Below are positions 42,833 to 54,616 of a stretch of DNA of 64,000 nt, piece after piece. The stretch's first letter is position 1; every line of letters begins with the position of its first letter. Below the pieces are notes generated by a model. That model made no database searches and had not been told where the DNA came from. It saw only the letters and a list, made by a program, of their open reading frames with translations. The translations under genes and the position numbers were made by a program. Origin of the DNA: Heloderma charlesbogerti (lineage: Eukaryota; Chordata; Lepidosauria; Squamata; Helodermatidae); assembly GCA_026122225.1 (NCBI GenBank), contig JANEZZ010001410.1, forward strand, positions 62,001-126,000. Direction: 5' to 3'.

Positions 42833-44195
42833 CTGCCCAGGGATGTGTGAATCAGGAGAACCTGAGCTCATCAAAATTCCTACTCAAGTCCAAATCACAT
42901 TGAGAGCTTTGCTTCCTTTCTTTTTTTCTTTTCGTATGAAAATCCCGATGTATTTTCTTGCCAACTTTTCTGAATGTGCTGATCAGTTGTGCACATCTTT
43001 GAAATGTGGGGGGATTTCAGTCACACTACCAATGCCGGGCAGGCAGTAAAAGCAGAGTTGTGTCAAGGTGGTCTGCCTCCTGCCTTCCATGGCTGGCAGG
43101 CTGCATTCGGCTTGGCTGAACAGGCTTGCGGTGGTTCCTTCACCAAGGTCCCCTTGCCCAAGACCTCCACTGTAGGCCTTCCCTGATAAATTGTGAAGAA
43201 GTCACTTAAAGGAAAAGCTGAGGCTGAAGCAAAGAGATAAAAAGAAAACACAGGCTGCTGATGAAACTGTGGACACAGGGGGAAAGAAGCACTTTCCGTT
43301 CCATTGCAGGGCTTCATTAACTCCCCATCACATCCCCGCTGCCTAGTGAATAATGGCTACCTCTAACACAGAAATATGTACTGCACTCGCTGCATTAAGC
43401 ATGGCCTCTCTGCGAATGTCTCCCACAAGCAGAACTAATAAAAAGACTAAAGAGAGTGCCGGATCTTCAGCTGACAAATGGGCCAAGGAGGAGATGCCAC
43501 ATCAAGGACTTGTTTGTAGCAGTCCAGGAGATTGATCAAGGGCGGATTGGAAATTGAGCACCTCTTGAGTGCTTTTGGAAAAGGTGATTATGTAGGGGTG
43601 TGTGTTTTCCTCCACCCCCTGCTAGCTGGAGGAGGGGGGATGCTTACACAGCACCAACAAAGATAAACGGCACTGTGGCAGGACTGTCCCCCAAAAATAA
43701 TCTTGATCAACAACATAGGTACCACGAATCTCATTAAATGTGTGCATATGTGCAGTGTTTTGTCAATGCATGCAGCTGCACATGTATATCGTGTGCAAAG
43801 ATGCACACAATGTGCCCTTTGTGCAAAAATAATTGTGCCACTTTGCCGTATGCATGCGCTTCACCTGGAGCGTGTATTGTTAGGGGTGTCTGGAACCACC
43901 ACAGAGGGCTGAGTGTCCCGGGGCAGTGGGTTATTCTGGCTGCACCAATCAGCGGGAGCCAAGAAGAAGTGCTGGAGCCAGCGAACACATACCGCTACCC
44001 AGAATGGCCTAGGAGATGGGCCAGCCCAAGCAAGAGAGCAGCAAGAGGGCAGCCACAGCACCATCTCCATCTTAACAGAGATACATCTCCCACGCCAGCA
44101 AAATGCCCCACACATGGGAGTCTGAGAGGGGTGAGCAAGTGAAAAGCATGCACAGCCTGTCAGTCTCCATGAGGACAGGTTCGGGCAATGTGCGG
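42833..44195. other. No recognised gene; one possible MITE
   Basis: A possible diverged MITE at about 42838-43030 (cagggatgtgtgaatcagg). Otherwise unique-looking; tested open frames show no domain. Confidence 0.35.
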
Positions 44196-44199
44196 CTCT

Positions 44200-44305
44200 C
44201 CAGATATTTTGGTCTACAACTGCCACCAGCCTAAGCCAATGGTGAGGGATGATGGCAGTTGTAGGCCAAAACATCTGGAGTCCAACAAATTGCCCATCCT
44301 TAATT
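44200..44305. mobile_element. Small palindromic MITE
   Basis: ccagatattttggtctacaa and ttgtaggccaaaacatctgg pair across a loop at 44245; outer ends gggcaatgtgcggctc and caaattgcccatcc also pair. Related to 27195-27345. Confidence 0.65.
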
Positions 44306-44434
44306 TAGGAGCCCTCACAGCCATAGGCCAAAAAGGTTCCACTGTGGCTCTGGAAGCAGACACAGAGCAAGAGTATGGGGAACCAGGGCAGCGGGCCTAA
44401 AACCTTTTCCTCTTGAGTCTGAGGTCCATTTAGG
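44306..44434. other. No recognised feature
   Basis: Short unique spacer. Confidence 0.3.
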
Positions 44435-44442
44435 ATGGTTGG

Positions 44443-46286
44443 TAGGGATGGGGGAGAATTTCTACCTGAAACTTCGGGGGGCAGAGTACCAACACATTCG
44501 GCCCCCCAAAATCGGCGGTGAAATTCTCCGCCCCCCCACCCCACCCCCGGGATGGGACTTGCCTTTTACGAATGTCCCTCCCGGTGGCGGGTCCCGGTGG
44601 CGGTTCGTCGGGTCTTCATCAGGGGTGGGGGCGGCAGCCGGTCTTTCGACCAGCTGCCACTGCCGCCATTACAAGGAAAGTAAAACAAAAACAAAAACCC
44701 CGTGATAGGCTACGTAACGATTAACGTAGCCTATCACGGCTAGATCTCCAAAGTCAGCCGTGATAGGCTACGTTAATCCTCACGTAGCCTATCACGGGTG
44801 ACTTTGAAAAAAATAAAGCATGTATGCAAATGGCGGCCCCCATAGAGAGCCGCCATTTGCATTCCTTATTTGGTCCCTGTAGTCTACATAAAGATTTACG
44901 TAGACTACGGCGAAAATAAGGGCAACACAAATAGCGTTGCCCTTATTTTCGCAGTAGTCTATGTAAATCTTTACGTAGACTACAGGGACCAAAAAAGGAA
45001 CGCAAATGGCGGCTCCCTATGGGGGCCGCCATTTGTGTATGCGCTTTTTTTTTTTTTCAAAGTCACCCGTGATAGGCTACGTGATGATTTACATAGCCTA
45101 TCACGGCTGACTTTGGAAATCTAGCCGTGATAGGCTACGTAAATCGTTATGTAGCCTATCTAGGGTTGGCGGAGAATTTCTCCCCGAAACTTCGGGGGGC
45201 CGAGCGCCAACGAACAAGTTTTGGGGAGAAATCCTCTGAACCCCTCCCGTCCCCTGCACACAACCCCCGGGACGGGACTTACCTTCACCGAATGTCCCTC
45301 CCGGTGGCTGGTCCGGCCGGCGGTTCGGCGGGTGTTCGAGCGAGGCGGGAGCGGCAGCCGGTCTTTCAACTGGCTGCCGCCGCCGCCATTGCAATGAAAT
45401 AAAAAAAGAAACGCCCCCTGATAGGCTACGTGACGATTCACGTAGCCTATCATGGCTAGATTTGCAAAGTCAGCCATGATAGGCTACGTCAATTGTCACG
45501 TAGCCTATCACGGGTGACTTTAAAAAAAAAAAAAGTGTGTACGGATAATGGCGGCCCCCATAGGGAGCCGCCATTCCCCTTCCTTATTTGGTCACTGTAG
45601 TCTACGTAAAGATTTACGTAGACTACGGCGAAAATAAGGGCAACGCTATTTACGTAAACATTTACGTAGACTACAGCGACTAAATAAGGAACGCGAATGG
45701 CGGCTCCCTATGGGGGCCGCCATTAGTGTACGCGCTTTTTTTTTAAGTCACCCGTGATAGGCTACGTGATGATTGACGTAGCCTATCACGGCTGACTTTG
45801 CAGATCTAGCCGTGAAAGGCTACGTGAATCGTCACGTAGCCTATCAGGGGGCGTGTTGTTGGTTTTTTTTAACTTTCGCGTTTGCGGCCGGGCGAGGCGG
45901 GAAGCCTCCTCCCCGGCCTGAATTTCGGCCAGGGTGAGGCGGGAAGCCTCCCCCCCGGCCTGAATTTCAGCCGGGGTGAGGCGGGAAGCCTCCCCCTCCG
46001 GCCTGAACTTCGCGGGGGGACCAGCGAAGTGCCTCCCCCCCACCGCGAACGTCCTCCGAGGACAGGTAAGTGACTTTCGTCCACCCCTAAGCCTATCATG
46101 GGCGTGGGTTTTTTTTTTTTTTTTGCAGCCGGGTAGATGGGGCACTTCTACCCGGCCTGAATTTCGCGGGCGAGGGATGGGGCGCCTCCCCCCCCCTCGC
46201 ATGAACTTCGGGGGGAGAAGCGAAGCGCCTTCCCCCCACCACGAAGCAAGCTTCGAGGACAGGTAAGGGACTTTCGTCCATCCCTA
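44443..46286. mobile_element. Foldback hAT-like MITE with a nested copy
   Basis: Perfect TSD atggttgg (44435-44442, 46287-46294); ends TAGGGATGGGGGAGAATTT and TTCGTCCATCCCTA. The outer parts hold hairpins at about 44720, 44785, 45090 and 45145 and GTAGTCTACxTAAA hairpins at about 44890 and 44965. The nested element 45161-46089 breaks the last right-hand hairpin (its target agcctatc is part of the GATAGGCT stem). Confidence 0.95.
45161..46089. mobile_element. GATAGGCTA-type foldback hAT-like MITE, GTGA subfamily, nested
   Basis: Perfect TSD agcctatc (45153-45160, 46090-46097); ends TAGGGTTGGCGGAGAATTT and TTCGTCCACCCCTA. Hairpins with GATAGGCTACGTGA or close arms at about 45435, 45495, 45780 and 45835. 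Donors face outward at both ends: ACTTACCT (minus) 45277-45284, AGGTAAGT (plus) 46064-46071. The right arm has three tandem GC hairpin units (45890-46000). Confidence 0.95.
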
Positions 46287-46294
46287 ATGGTTGG

Positions 46295-46672
46295 TTGGGA
46301 AACTCGGATAGCCACTAGCAGTGTCTGGTGACAAGGGTATAATTCTGCCACATGCCCCAGTTACCTTTGCAGAGTTTGATATGGATGGATGAACTCATCG
46401 GCTCCTACACTGCACACCACTCACCAGAGACCCACTGGCTGCCTGCCCCTCCTCGCTGTGCAATGTGAGCCACCAGGCCATCTGTGGGTGCTCAGCAAGT
46501 GGCGCATGGCCACCCAATCCCTCACCAAGCCACCATTGTATGTAAAAGTAGCTGTTCTGCCTCCCTGCAGAATCCTCTTCAGCCAGATCCACTGGATTCA
46601 TTTGGCGATGGGGGAGGTTATCTTACCCTTAGATAAATAATCCAAATATGTTTCTCTTTTACAATTTTGGTC
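46295..46672. other. No recognised feature
   Basis: Unique-looking sequence. Confidence 0.3.
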
Positions 46673-46895
46673 AATCCATGTGCTCCAGACTCAGCATTCA
46701 ATAGAGCAAGTTTCAAAAAGTAGTAGTCTGAAGGTAAGTGGATGGTAACCTGAAGATGAACAAGAATAATGTAATCCTTGGTCCTGCAATTCCGGAATGA
46801 TCTCCCTGAGGAGGCGTGCCTGATGCCAACATTGTTATCTTTTGGCACCAGGTCAAGACTTTGTCTTTTCCCAGGCATTTAGCAGCATGTGATGA
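46673..46895 (+). mobile_element. L2-type LINE 3' fragment, copy 2
   Basis: Second copy of 32198-32430; the shared part begins at atccatgtgctccagact and ends near cccaggcattt. Confidence 0.65.
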
Positions 46896-47040
46896 ATCAT
46901 AAAGCAGCCATTTATGCAAGATTACAGGCATAAATTGACCATTTACGCCCGTAATCTTGCATGAATGGCACATTTACAGCCGCTATTTGCATAAATGGGG
47001 ATTTGCAAATAAAGGCTGAGGTGCCATTTTTATGTAAATA
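46896..47040. repeat. Foldback palindrome
   Basis: AGCCATTTATGCAAGATTAC pairs with GTAATCTTGCATGAATGGC; outer TTTGCATAAATGG words continue the hairpin. Termini not seen. Confidence 0.55.
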
Positions 47041-47083
47041 GTGGCTTGGTGGACCAGTGGGGACCACTGCACTTGCCTGAATC

Positions 47084-47633
47084 TAGGGATGTACGAAAGT
47101 CACTTACCTTTTGCGGATTATGTTGATGGTGGGGGGGAGGCGCTCCGTCCCTCCCCCTGGAATCCTGGATGGGGGGGGAAGGCACTCCTTTCCTCCCCCC
47201 CAGAATCCTGGCCGGCTGGCTGTGCTCTGCAGGGATCCATTTGCGTACGCGCGGGTTTTTTTTTTTTTTTAAGTCAGACGTGATAGGCTACGTAAAGATT
47301 TATGTAGCCTATCACGGTTTTTTTTTTAAAACCTAGCCGTGATAGGCTACGTAAATCTTTACGTAGCCTATCACGTGTTTTGTTTTTAAAACTGGAAATG
47401 GCGGCGGCGGCAGCCGGTCGGAAGACCAGCCTCCACAGCCTCTGCAGCCGCCGCCGCTGAACTGCCGCCGGAGCCACCGCCAGAGCCACTGCCACCAGGA
47501 AGATCCACCCCAGGTAAATCTCATCCCAGGGGGGGCGGGGGGGGGCAGACCGTTCTGCCACCGATTTTGGGGGGCCAAATGTGCTGGCATTCGGCCTCCC
47601 CAATATCTGTGGCAGAATTCTCTGACATCCCTA
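47084..47633. mobile_element. GATAGGCTA-type foldback hAT-like MITE
   Basis: Perfect TSD cctgaatc (47076-47083, 47634-47641); ends TAGGGATGTACGAAAGTC and CTGACATCCCTA. Two hairpins at about 47300 and 47355, then ATGGCGGCGGCGGCAGCC. The minus-strand donor is intact at about 47100-47107; the right one is mutated to AGGTAAAT at about 47513. Confidence 0.95.
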
Positions 47634-47641
47634 CCTGAATC

Positions 47642-48264
47642 AGGGTGCACAGTCAGGCAAGCATGATGGTCCAACGATTGGAGTCTGGGAGGCCGAATGA
47701 GAGGGAGTCTGCCAGACTCCAACCCTTTTCAGACTCCCATGTCATGTTTGATTCTGATTTCTACACCTCTCTTACACCTAGCTCACTGTGATGAGTGCAA
47801 GCAAGCTCCAGTGGAGCTTAATGAACTAACAGGAGGCCTGGAATGGATTCAAGAGCAGCTGTATTCCTTCCACTGTCGTCCCCCCCACCCCAGCACACGC
47901 ATACCCTATTCCCCTGAGTTCAGCAGGAAAACTGCTAGTGAAGACTATTCCAGACAAAAACCTTTCTGGAGAATCAGCACACTGGCTTTCTGATTTATCA
48001 TTGTGTACAGAGAAGAAGAAAAATGATTGAATTCCACCCTCAAATGCTCTTCATTTATTTTACAAATGACTAGGTGAGGTGTTATTTAAAATTCTCCAAC
48101 AGGGTATGAATGAGAAAGAGAACAAGAGAGCACCCTCAGGAAGTGTTTGGTATAAAGATCAATGGATCCTTCCTTCCCTCGATCATCTCCCACAGCACCC
48201 AGGCATGCAGCACCACCATGCACTGGAGATGCTCAGGAATTTCATTCAGACTGCATTTTTAAGT
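47642..48264. other. No recognised feature
   Basis: Unique-looking sequence with no convincing exon. Confidence 0.35.
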
Positions 48265-48341
48265 GAACCGAACTGATTAAATGGATTTTATCTGTACGCT
48301 GCCCTGAGATCTTAATGATATAGGATGGGATACAAATGTTA

Positions 48342-48386
<45 letters not shown>

Positions 48387-48388
48387 CA
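48265..48388 (+). mobile_element. L2-type LINE 3' tail with (AAAT)n
   Basis: ctgtacgctgccctgagatc, gggatacaaatgttataaat then about eleven AAAT units. Confidence 0.6.
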
Positions 48389-48739
48389 CATTTACCAGTC
48401 TAATATGCAGATCAAAAAAAAATTTCCTGAATTTTGTGATACAGTGCTTGGCTAAAAAAAAAAAAAATACCTGGATGCATAAAAAGATGGGGGAGGTAAG
48501 GATAAAATGTCTACCAAAAAATGTGTATTTCAGGGTAAAATTTGTACAAAAGTTCATAGTTTGCATAAAATGTGTTCAAGAATAATGCTATTTTTGTGTA
48601 TTTTAAAAAAATAAAGATTAACCGGAAAATCGGAGGAACGATGCTATGAATTAACAAATGCAAAACTGATACAGACTGAAAATATGCTGATCCTTCCAAC
48701 CCCACCATGTGCCAGCCATGTTCAGTTGGTGGGGTTCTG

Positions 48740-49060
48740 GCCAAGGTCATCAATGCTTCTTCGGAGCAAGGTGAAGTCCTGCCTTCTTTCTCCTGAAGAA
48801 ATCGATAATTTGTAGAGGTAATCTAGCCAATGTTAGACCTGCTTCCAATCTCCCTTTCTTAAGAAACATGGTAGAACATGTGGAAGCAGGGCAATTCTAG
48901 GCATTCCTGACTGGCCCATCTTTTTTGATATTTTTCAGTCTGGCGTCAGGCCATCATATGGGATAAAGACAGCCTTGGTTGTCCTGATGGCTTGTCCTTT
49001 GTCTTGAGCTTGACAAGGGCAATACCACTAAGGCCAAGTTCACATCTTTGAACTTTCGCT
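48740..49060 (+). mobile_element. L2-type LINE RT fragment
   Basis: Decayed frames read N-L-P-F-L-K-K (RT motif near 48850), then F-Q-S-G-V-R-P-S-Y-G-I-K-T-A-L-V near 48935-48985. This matches the Q-S-G-F-R block of L2-type RT, with multiple indels. Confidence 0.55.
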
Positions 49061-49455
49061 TGGAATCAAAGGCAATTTGGATGTGTGGAGGTGAAGCATG
49101 CAAATGGTTTCCAAGGCTTACCATGTGGCTAGTTTGGAGTTTTTTTCTAGTTAGTTCTGCAGGATGTTAGGGTGTTGGGGGCAGGGGGTGGGGGTTGGAG
49201 CTGTGCCTTGCTTGTTTTGATTGATGATGTCATGTTCAAGCTCATCCTTCATCTAACGTCCACTCTAGTTAGCCCTGGGGACCCATTTGCCTTGCCTGAG
49301 CATACCTACCTGTCTGAAATCTATGGAGGCAGTAGTCACCATCCAATGAACTACTCACCAATGGAAAGAAGGCAGCGGTTTTCACTGGCCCACCTCTGCT
49401 TCTCAAATACTTACCCTCCATTCCACCTCAAAGCTCATTGTAACTCGTGGCTACA
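49061..49455. other. Probable continuation of L2-type debris
   Basis: ttgatgatgtcatgttcaag and later words could be L2 ORF2 C-terminal or unrelated sequence; not resolved. Confidence 0.3.
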
Positions 49456-50152
49456 TAGGGATCTATGAGAATTTAATTTATGTTTGCAAATCATGTGAAC
49501 ATGTCCCACTCACAGTCACAACCCTGAACATGAATGTGACTAGGGGAACATCTTCTCTGAAAATGCTCACACATTCCCAAAGTTGTGTTCATGCTTCAAA
49601 AAATGTACATTTTCACACTTTACTGGATGGGGGAAAACTGTACATTCTTGGTTCACTTTTTTTAAAATGTGCATACTTCCTGTTCAAATGAAATCAGAAA
49701 GAGCATCAATGAACATGGGAAATGAGGCAAGCCAAGCTTCAAGGTGGTGTTTGGAGAATCTGGGTGATCATGAAAATTGCTTGTTTTCCCATCCCTATGT
49801 CCAAATCAGACTGTGAGCTTTGTGGTCTTTTCACACCAAAAACATGCACATCTTTTCTTCTGCATTTTACCAAATGTACCCATCAATTGTGCACATTTTT
49901 GAAATGTACATATTTTCTCCCATTGATTAAAGGTGGTTTTTTTTTATTTTTAAGTACACATTTTTTCCTGCACATTGTTCAACTGCAGGAATTTTTAGGC
50001 ATGGGGGGGTCGTTATGAGAAATGCATTGCAAGCTCAGAAAAGTAAAGGCTTTGACTGCAGAGTGCATTCAGGTCTGTGTTTGGTTCTGGTAGGTACGAA
50101 CTGAGTAAATAAAATAAAAAATGAACCAAAACAATTATTTCATGCATCCCTA
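49456..50152. mobile_element. MITE of the TATGAGAAATT family
   Basis: Starts TAGGGATCTATGAGAATTT and ends TTCATGCATCCCTA. The flanks tggctaca and tgtgtaac agree only weakly. A second TCCCATCCCTATG near 49790 suggests internal rearrangement or nesting. Confidence 0.5.
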
Positions 50153-50487
50153 TGTGTAACTCTTGGCATCTTGTTAAATTAGTTTACTTAAAAAAAAAAA
50201 AGCCTAATGTCATTGTCAATGTGGCTTATAATAGAGGTGACAGACCAGGCAGGGGAGTTCAAGGTGCCCTTGCTTCCTGAACAGGTCATAGTGCCTACGT
50301 ATTGTTTTAAAAAATAAATTAAAAACAACAACACAACATTCAGGCTGTAGCAGACAACCCCACTAGCCTAGACCACAGTGACTAAGCAAATGCGTCTGCA
50401 AAGCCCATAACCTTAAAAACAGCAGCCCACCGATATGAGATAGCAGCCATGTAGAAACCAAACAGGTCTGAGATAGACTGTGCCTAG
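50153..50487. other. No recognised feature
   Basis: Unique-looking sequence. Confidence 0.3.
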
Positions 50488-50495
50488 TTGGAAAG

Positions 50496-50938
50496 TAGGG
50501 ATGTAGGTGAAATTTGTCCAGTATTTTCACACTCTTGAACCAACATATGAACCCCAAAACTCAGTTATCCATTGAAATTCACACTTTTCCAAATTTGCAA
50601 TGGAGTTCTCCAATAAAAAAAGTATACCAAAAACTGTACCTTAAGGGAAAGTGCACACAAAAATGCATACACTCATGAAAATAACATGCAAAAATGCATT
50701 ACATTAAGAAAATTGTTTCCAGAAAATCTGTATATTAGGCGAAATTGTGCACAAAATGCATATATTAGGAGAAATGCCCACCAAAATGCATTTGAACTTT
50801 TATGTGAACTTTTTTCTTCAAAGTTAGGGATGATCAAAATTTAAGATTGGTAAAATTCTCACAGTACAAAATGAACCAAATTTAAGATTGGAAAAATAAA
50901 CTGACAGAAACTGAAACTGACAGGTTTGCCCATCCCTA
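50496..50938. mobile_element. AT-rich hAT-like MITE
   Basis: Ends TAGGGATGTAGGTGAAATT and TTTGCCCATCCCTA with TSD ttggaaag (50488-50495) and ttgggaag (50939-50946). The interior has tandem-like aaaatgcatacattaag words; no donor-like motif and no CpG-rich arm were seen. Confidence 0.75.
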
Positions 50939-51408
50939 TTGGGAAGCCCCCCTTCATGGATCACTGCCTTGTTGTGGTGAAGGGGCTTGCATAACTCAGT
51001 GAAGCCATAAGCTATGCCGTGCAGGGCCACCCAAGACGGACAGGTCATGGCAGAGAGTTCTGACAAAATGTGGTCCACTGGAGAAGGAAATGGCAACCCA
51101 CTCCAGTATTCTTGCCAAGAAAACCCCATGGAACGTATCACAAGGTGAAAAGATATGACGCTGGAAGATGAGCCCCTCAGGTCGGAAGGTGTCCAATATA
51201 CTACTGGGGAAGAGCAGAGAGAATTTCCAAGTAGCGCCAGAAAGAGTGAAGCGGCTGGGCCAAACCCGAAAGGACACTCAGCTGTGGGTGTGTCTGGTGG
51301 TGAAAAGAAAGTCCGATGCTGTAAAGAACAATATTGTTTAGGAACCTGAAATGTAAGATCAATGAATCAAGGTAAGCTAGAGGTGGTCAAACATGAGATG
51401 GCAAGATT

Positions 51409-52300
51409 TTGAACATCAGCATCTTGGGAATCAGCAAAATAAAATGGACAAGCATGGGCAAATTTAATTCAGGTGACCATTATATCTACTACTGTGGGCA
51501 AGAATCCTTTAGAAGAAATGGAGTAGCACTCATAGTCAACAAAAGGGTGGGAAAAGCAGTACTAGGGTACAATCTCAAAAATGATAGAATGCTTTCGGTA
51601 CGAATACAAGGCAAACAATTCAACATCACAGTAATGCAAGACAATGCCCCAACCACTGATGCTGAAGAAGCTGAGGTTGATCAGTTCTGTGAAGACCTAC
51701 AACACCTTCTAGAACTAACACCAAAAAAATAGAGATGTCCTCTTCATCATAGGGGATTGGAATGCTAAAGTAGGAAGTCAAGAAATAAGCAGGATAACAG
51801 GCAAGCATGGCCTTGGTGTACAAAATGAAGCAGGACAAAGGCTAATAGAGTTTTGCCAAGAGAACACACTAATCATAGCAAACATACTTTTCCAACAGCA
51901 CAAGAGGCGACTCTACACATGGACATCACCAGATGGTCAGTATCGAAATCAGATTGATTATGTCCTTTGCAGCCGAAGATGGAGAAGCTCTATACAGTCA
52001 GTAAAAACAAGACCTAGAGCTGACTGTGTCTCAGATCATGAGCTGCTTCTTGCAAAATTTCGGCTGAAATTGAAGAACATAGGGAAAACCACTAAACCAT
52101 TCAGGTATGACTTAAATCATATCCCTTATGAATATACAGTGGAGGTAACAAATGGATTTAAGGGATTAGACCTGATAGACAGAGTGCCTGAGGAACTATG
52201 GACGGAGGTCCGTAACATTGTTCAGGAGGCAGCAATTAAATCCATCCCAAAGAAAAAGAAATGCAAGAAAGTAAAGTGGCTGTCTGATGAGGCTTTATAA
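51409..52300 (+). pseudogene. BovB ORF2 endonuclease remnant
   Basis: Starts I-S-I-L-G-I-S-K-I-K-W-T and has Y-Y-C-G-Q, G-V-A-L-I-V-N-K-R-V, V-M-Q-D-N-A-P-T-T-D-A near 51630, and, after a frameshift, G-D-W-N-A-K-V-G-S (51755-51780), T-W-T-S-P-D-G-Q-Y-R-N-Q-I-D-Y (about 51920-51962) and D-C-V-S-D-H-E-L. These are the apurinic-like endonuclease blocks, including the G-D-W-N and S-D-H catalytic motifs. It could not work because of the frameshift near 51730. Confidence 0.85.
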
Positions 52301-53398
52301 GTAGCTGAGGAAAGAAGGGAAGTGAAAAGCAAGGGAGAAAGGGGAAGATATAACCAACTGAATGCAGATTTCCAGAGAATAGCAAGGAGAGACAAGAAGA
52401 CCTTCTTAAATGAACAATGCAAAGAAATTGAAGAAAACAATAGAATGGGAAAGACTAGAGATCTCTTCAAGCAAATCGGAGATATCAAGGGAATGTTTTG
52501 TGCAAAGATGGGCATGGGTCAAGAAGCAACGGTAAGAACTGGACATGGAACAACCGATTGGTTCAAAATTGGGAAAGGAGTACGACAAGGCTGCATATTG
52601 TGACCCTGCTTATTTAATTGATATGCAGCGTACATCATGAGAAATGCCAGGTTGGATGAATCACAGGTCGGAATTAAGATTGCCGGGAGAATTATCAACA
52701 ACCCCAGATACACAGACGATACCACCCTAATGGCAGAAATCAAAGAGGATCTAAAGAGCCTCTTGTTGAGGGTGAAAGTGGAGAGTGCAAAAGCTGGTTT
52801 GAAACTCAACATTAAAAAAACTAAAATCATGGCATCTGGCCCCATCACTTCCTGGCATATGGAAGGGGAAGAAATGGCAGCAGTGACAGATTTTATTTTC
52901 TTGGGCTCCAAGATCACCACAGACGGTGACTGTAGCCATTAAATTAAAAGACGCTTGCTCCTTGGGAGGAAAGCTATGGCACACCTAGACAGCATAGTAA
53001 GAAGCAGAGACATCACCTTGCTGACAAAGGTTCATATAATCAAAGCTATGGTTTTCCCAGTAGCAACATATGGCTGTGAAAGCTGGACTCTAAGGAAGGC
53101 TGAGCACCAAAGAATTGATGCTTTCCAACTGTGGTGCTGGAGAAGACTCTTACGAGTCCCCTGGACTGCAAGGAGGTCAAATCAGTCCATCCTAAAGGAA
53201 ATCAACCCTGACTGCTCATTGGAAGGTCAGATACTGAAGCTGAAGCTCCAATATTTTGGCCACTTAATGCGAAGAGAAAAGTCACTGGAAAAGACCCTGA
53301 TGCTGGGAAAGATTGAAGGCAAAAGGAGACGGGGATGGCAGAGAATGAGATGGCTAGATAGCATCACCGTTGCAATGAATATGGATTTGAGAGTTTGA
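52301..53398 (+). pseudogene. BovB ORF2 RT and C-terminal remnant
   Basis: After a lysine-rich linker and a deletion, it resumes with G-V-R-Q-G-C-I-L (RT motif B) at about 52578-52601, then Y-T-D-D-T-T-L-M-A-E (motif C; usual Y-A-D-D-T) at about 52710. The C-terminal part shows T-Y-G-C-E-S-W-T, W-C-W-R-R-L-L-R-V-P and F-G-H-L-M-R-R. Motif A (catalytic Asp) is missing in the deleted part. The C-terminal half matches 40525-40827. Confidence 0.85.
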
Positions 53399-53559
53399 GC
53401 ACACTCTGGGAGAGAGTGCAGGACAGGAAGGCCTGGCATGCTATTGTCCATGGGGTCACAAAGAGTCGGACATGACTGAATGACTGAACAACAACAACAA
53501 TTGGGAAGCCACAGGACTAATGGCCATTCACCAAATAGATGACAGATGACAGATGATAG

Positions 53560-53592
53560 ATGATAGATGATAGATGATGATGATGATGATAT

Positions 53593-53629
<37 letters not shown>

Positions 53630-53655
53630 GGATGGAGAGAGAGAGAGAGAGGTTG
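53560..53655. repeat. (GATA)n and (GA)n microsatellite
   Basis: GATGATA-like units running into about ten GATA units, then GA units. Confidence 0.9.
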
Positions 53656-53925
53656 GTGTAAAGCAGCACAACAGCAAAGCAACAAGGAGGCTGTGGATTC
53701 ACTGTGGATGCAGTCAGTCTTAAGGTAAAATGTATAAAAAAGATAAAAAGATTAACATCAGAATAATAAAATATATATTTCAAGCTAAACATTTCAGCTT
53801 CTGCCCTTAGCAGTAACTGTGCTGTTAACTGGATTAATAGAACAGCTACTGATGAGGGTGGAAGCCAAAACTTTTAGCTTGAAATATATTTGTAATACTC
53901 TGTTGTTAGTCTTCCTATCTTTCTG

Positions 53926-53946
53926 ATAGATAGATGATAGATCGAT

Positions 53947-54002
<56 letters not shown>
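53926..54002. repeat. (GATA)n microsatellite
   Basis: About 17 GATA units with one GATCGATGATA interruption. Confidence 0.95.
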
Positions 54003-54128
54003 TCGCCTCAGAACCTGCCTTGGCAATTTGGATAGGGGGCAACCTTGGCTCTGAACCTAAATAGACATTGCACTTTGGATCAGAGCAGAGGTGGAGTCCT
54101 CAGGTTGAAAGATTCAATGACACAAGGG

Positions 54129-54616
54129 TATGGATGTACACCCCCCCTTTCTGGTCTGGGGGTGGGTCCATGGAGGGGAAAATCCTCCAGAGCCCAGCAG
54201 GGTCTGCCAGAATTAGCAGAGTGGCTCTGCAGCTCCCTATAAGACATGATACGCTAATTGCAGCTGCCTTTAGCCTATCGCAGAAAAAATACAGCCATAA
54301 ATGGCATATTTTATGCCATTTGTAGCCGTAAAGCACTGACTGTGACCTAAATTGGAGCTGTTCACAGCTGCATTTAAGTCAAAGTAAATGCTTCATGACC
54401 ACATACAATGCACCATTTACAGCTGTAACTTTCCTGCGATAAGGAGATGGCAGCTGCCATTAGCCTATCATGTTTTTTAGGAAGCTGGAGAGCCACCCAG
54501 CAGGAACTCCTCCAGGCACAGAAGTGAGTGCGGCTGGTCCTCTGCAGACTCTGGAGGTCGGATTCTTTGGAATCTGGCCTCATTTGAGTCTGCGGCAGAA
54601 TTCTCCAACATCCCTA
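54129..54616. mobile_element. Foldback hAT-like MITE, CCGTAAATGGC subtype
   Basis: Ends TATGGATGTACACCC and CCAACATCCCTA with TSD cacaaggg (54121-54128) and gacaaggg (54617-54624). The hairpin at about 54280-54430 has arms ending GTAAAGCACTGACTGTGAC. It is closely similar to 41647-42713 without the nested copy; the donor position reads AAGTGAGT at about 54523. Confidence 0.8.

Larger units (their letters stand above)
50949..53500 (+). mobile_element. BovB/RTE LINE with both ends and a 10-bp TSD
   Basis: The 5' end starts ccccttcatggatcactgcc, and the 3' end is gtcggacatgactgaatg with an (AAC)n tail. Both flanks carry ttgggaagcc (50939-50948, 53501-53510), the target duplication expected of target-primed reverse transcription. 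At about 2.55 kb it is shorter than a typical 3.2-kb BovB because part of the RT has been deleted near 52510-52540. Stops and frameshifts abound, so it is not active. Confidence 0.9.
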
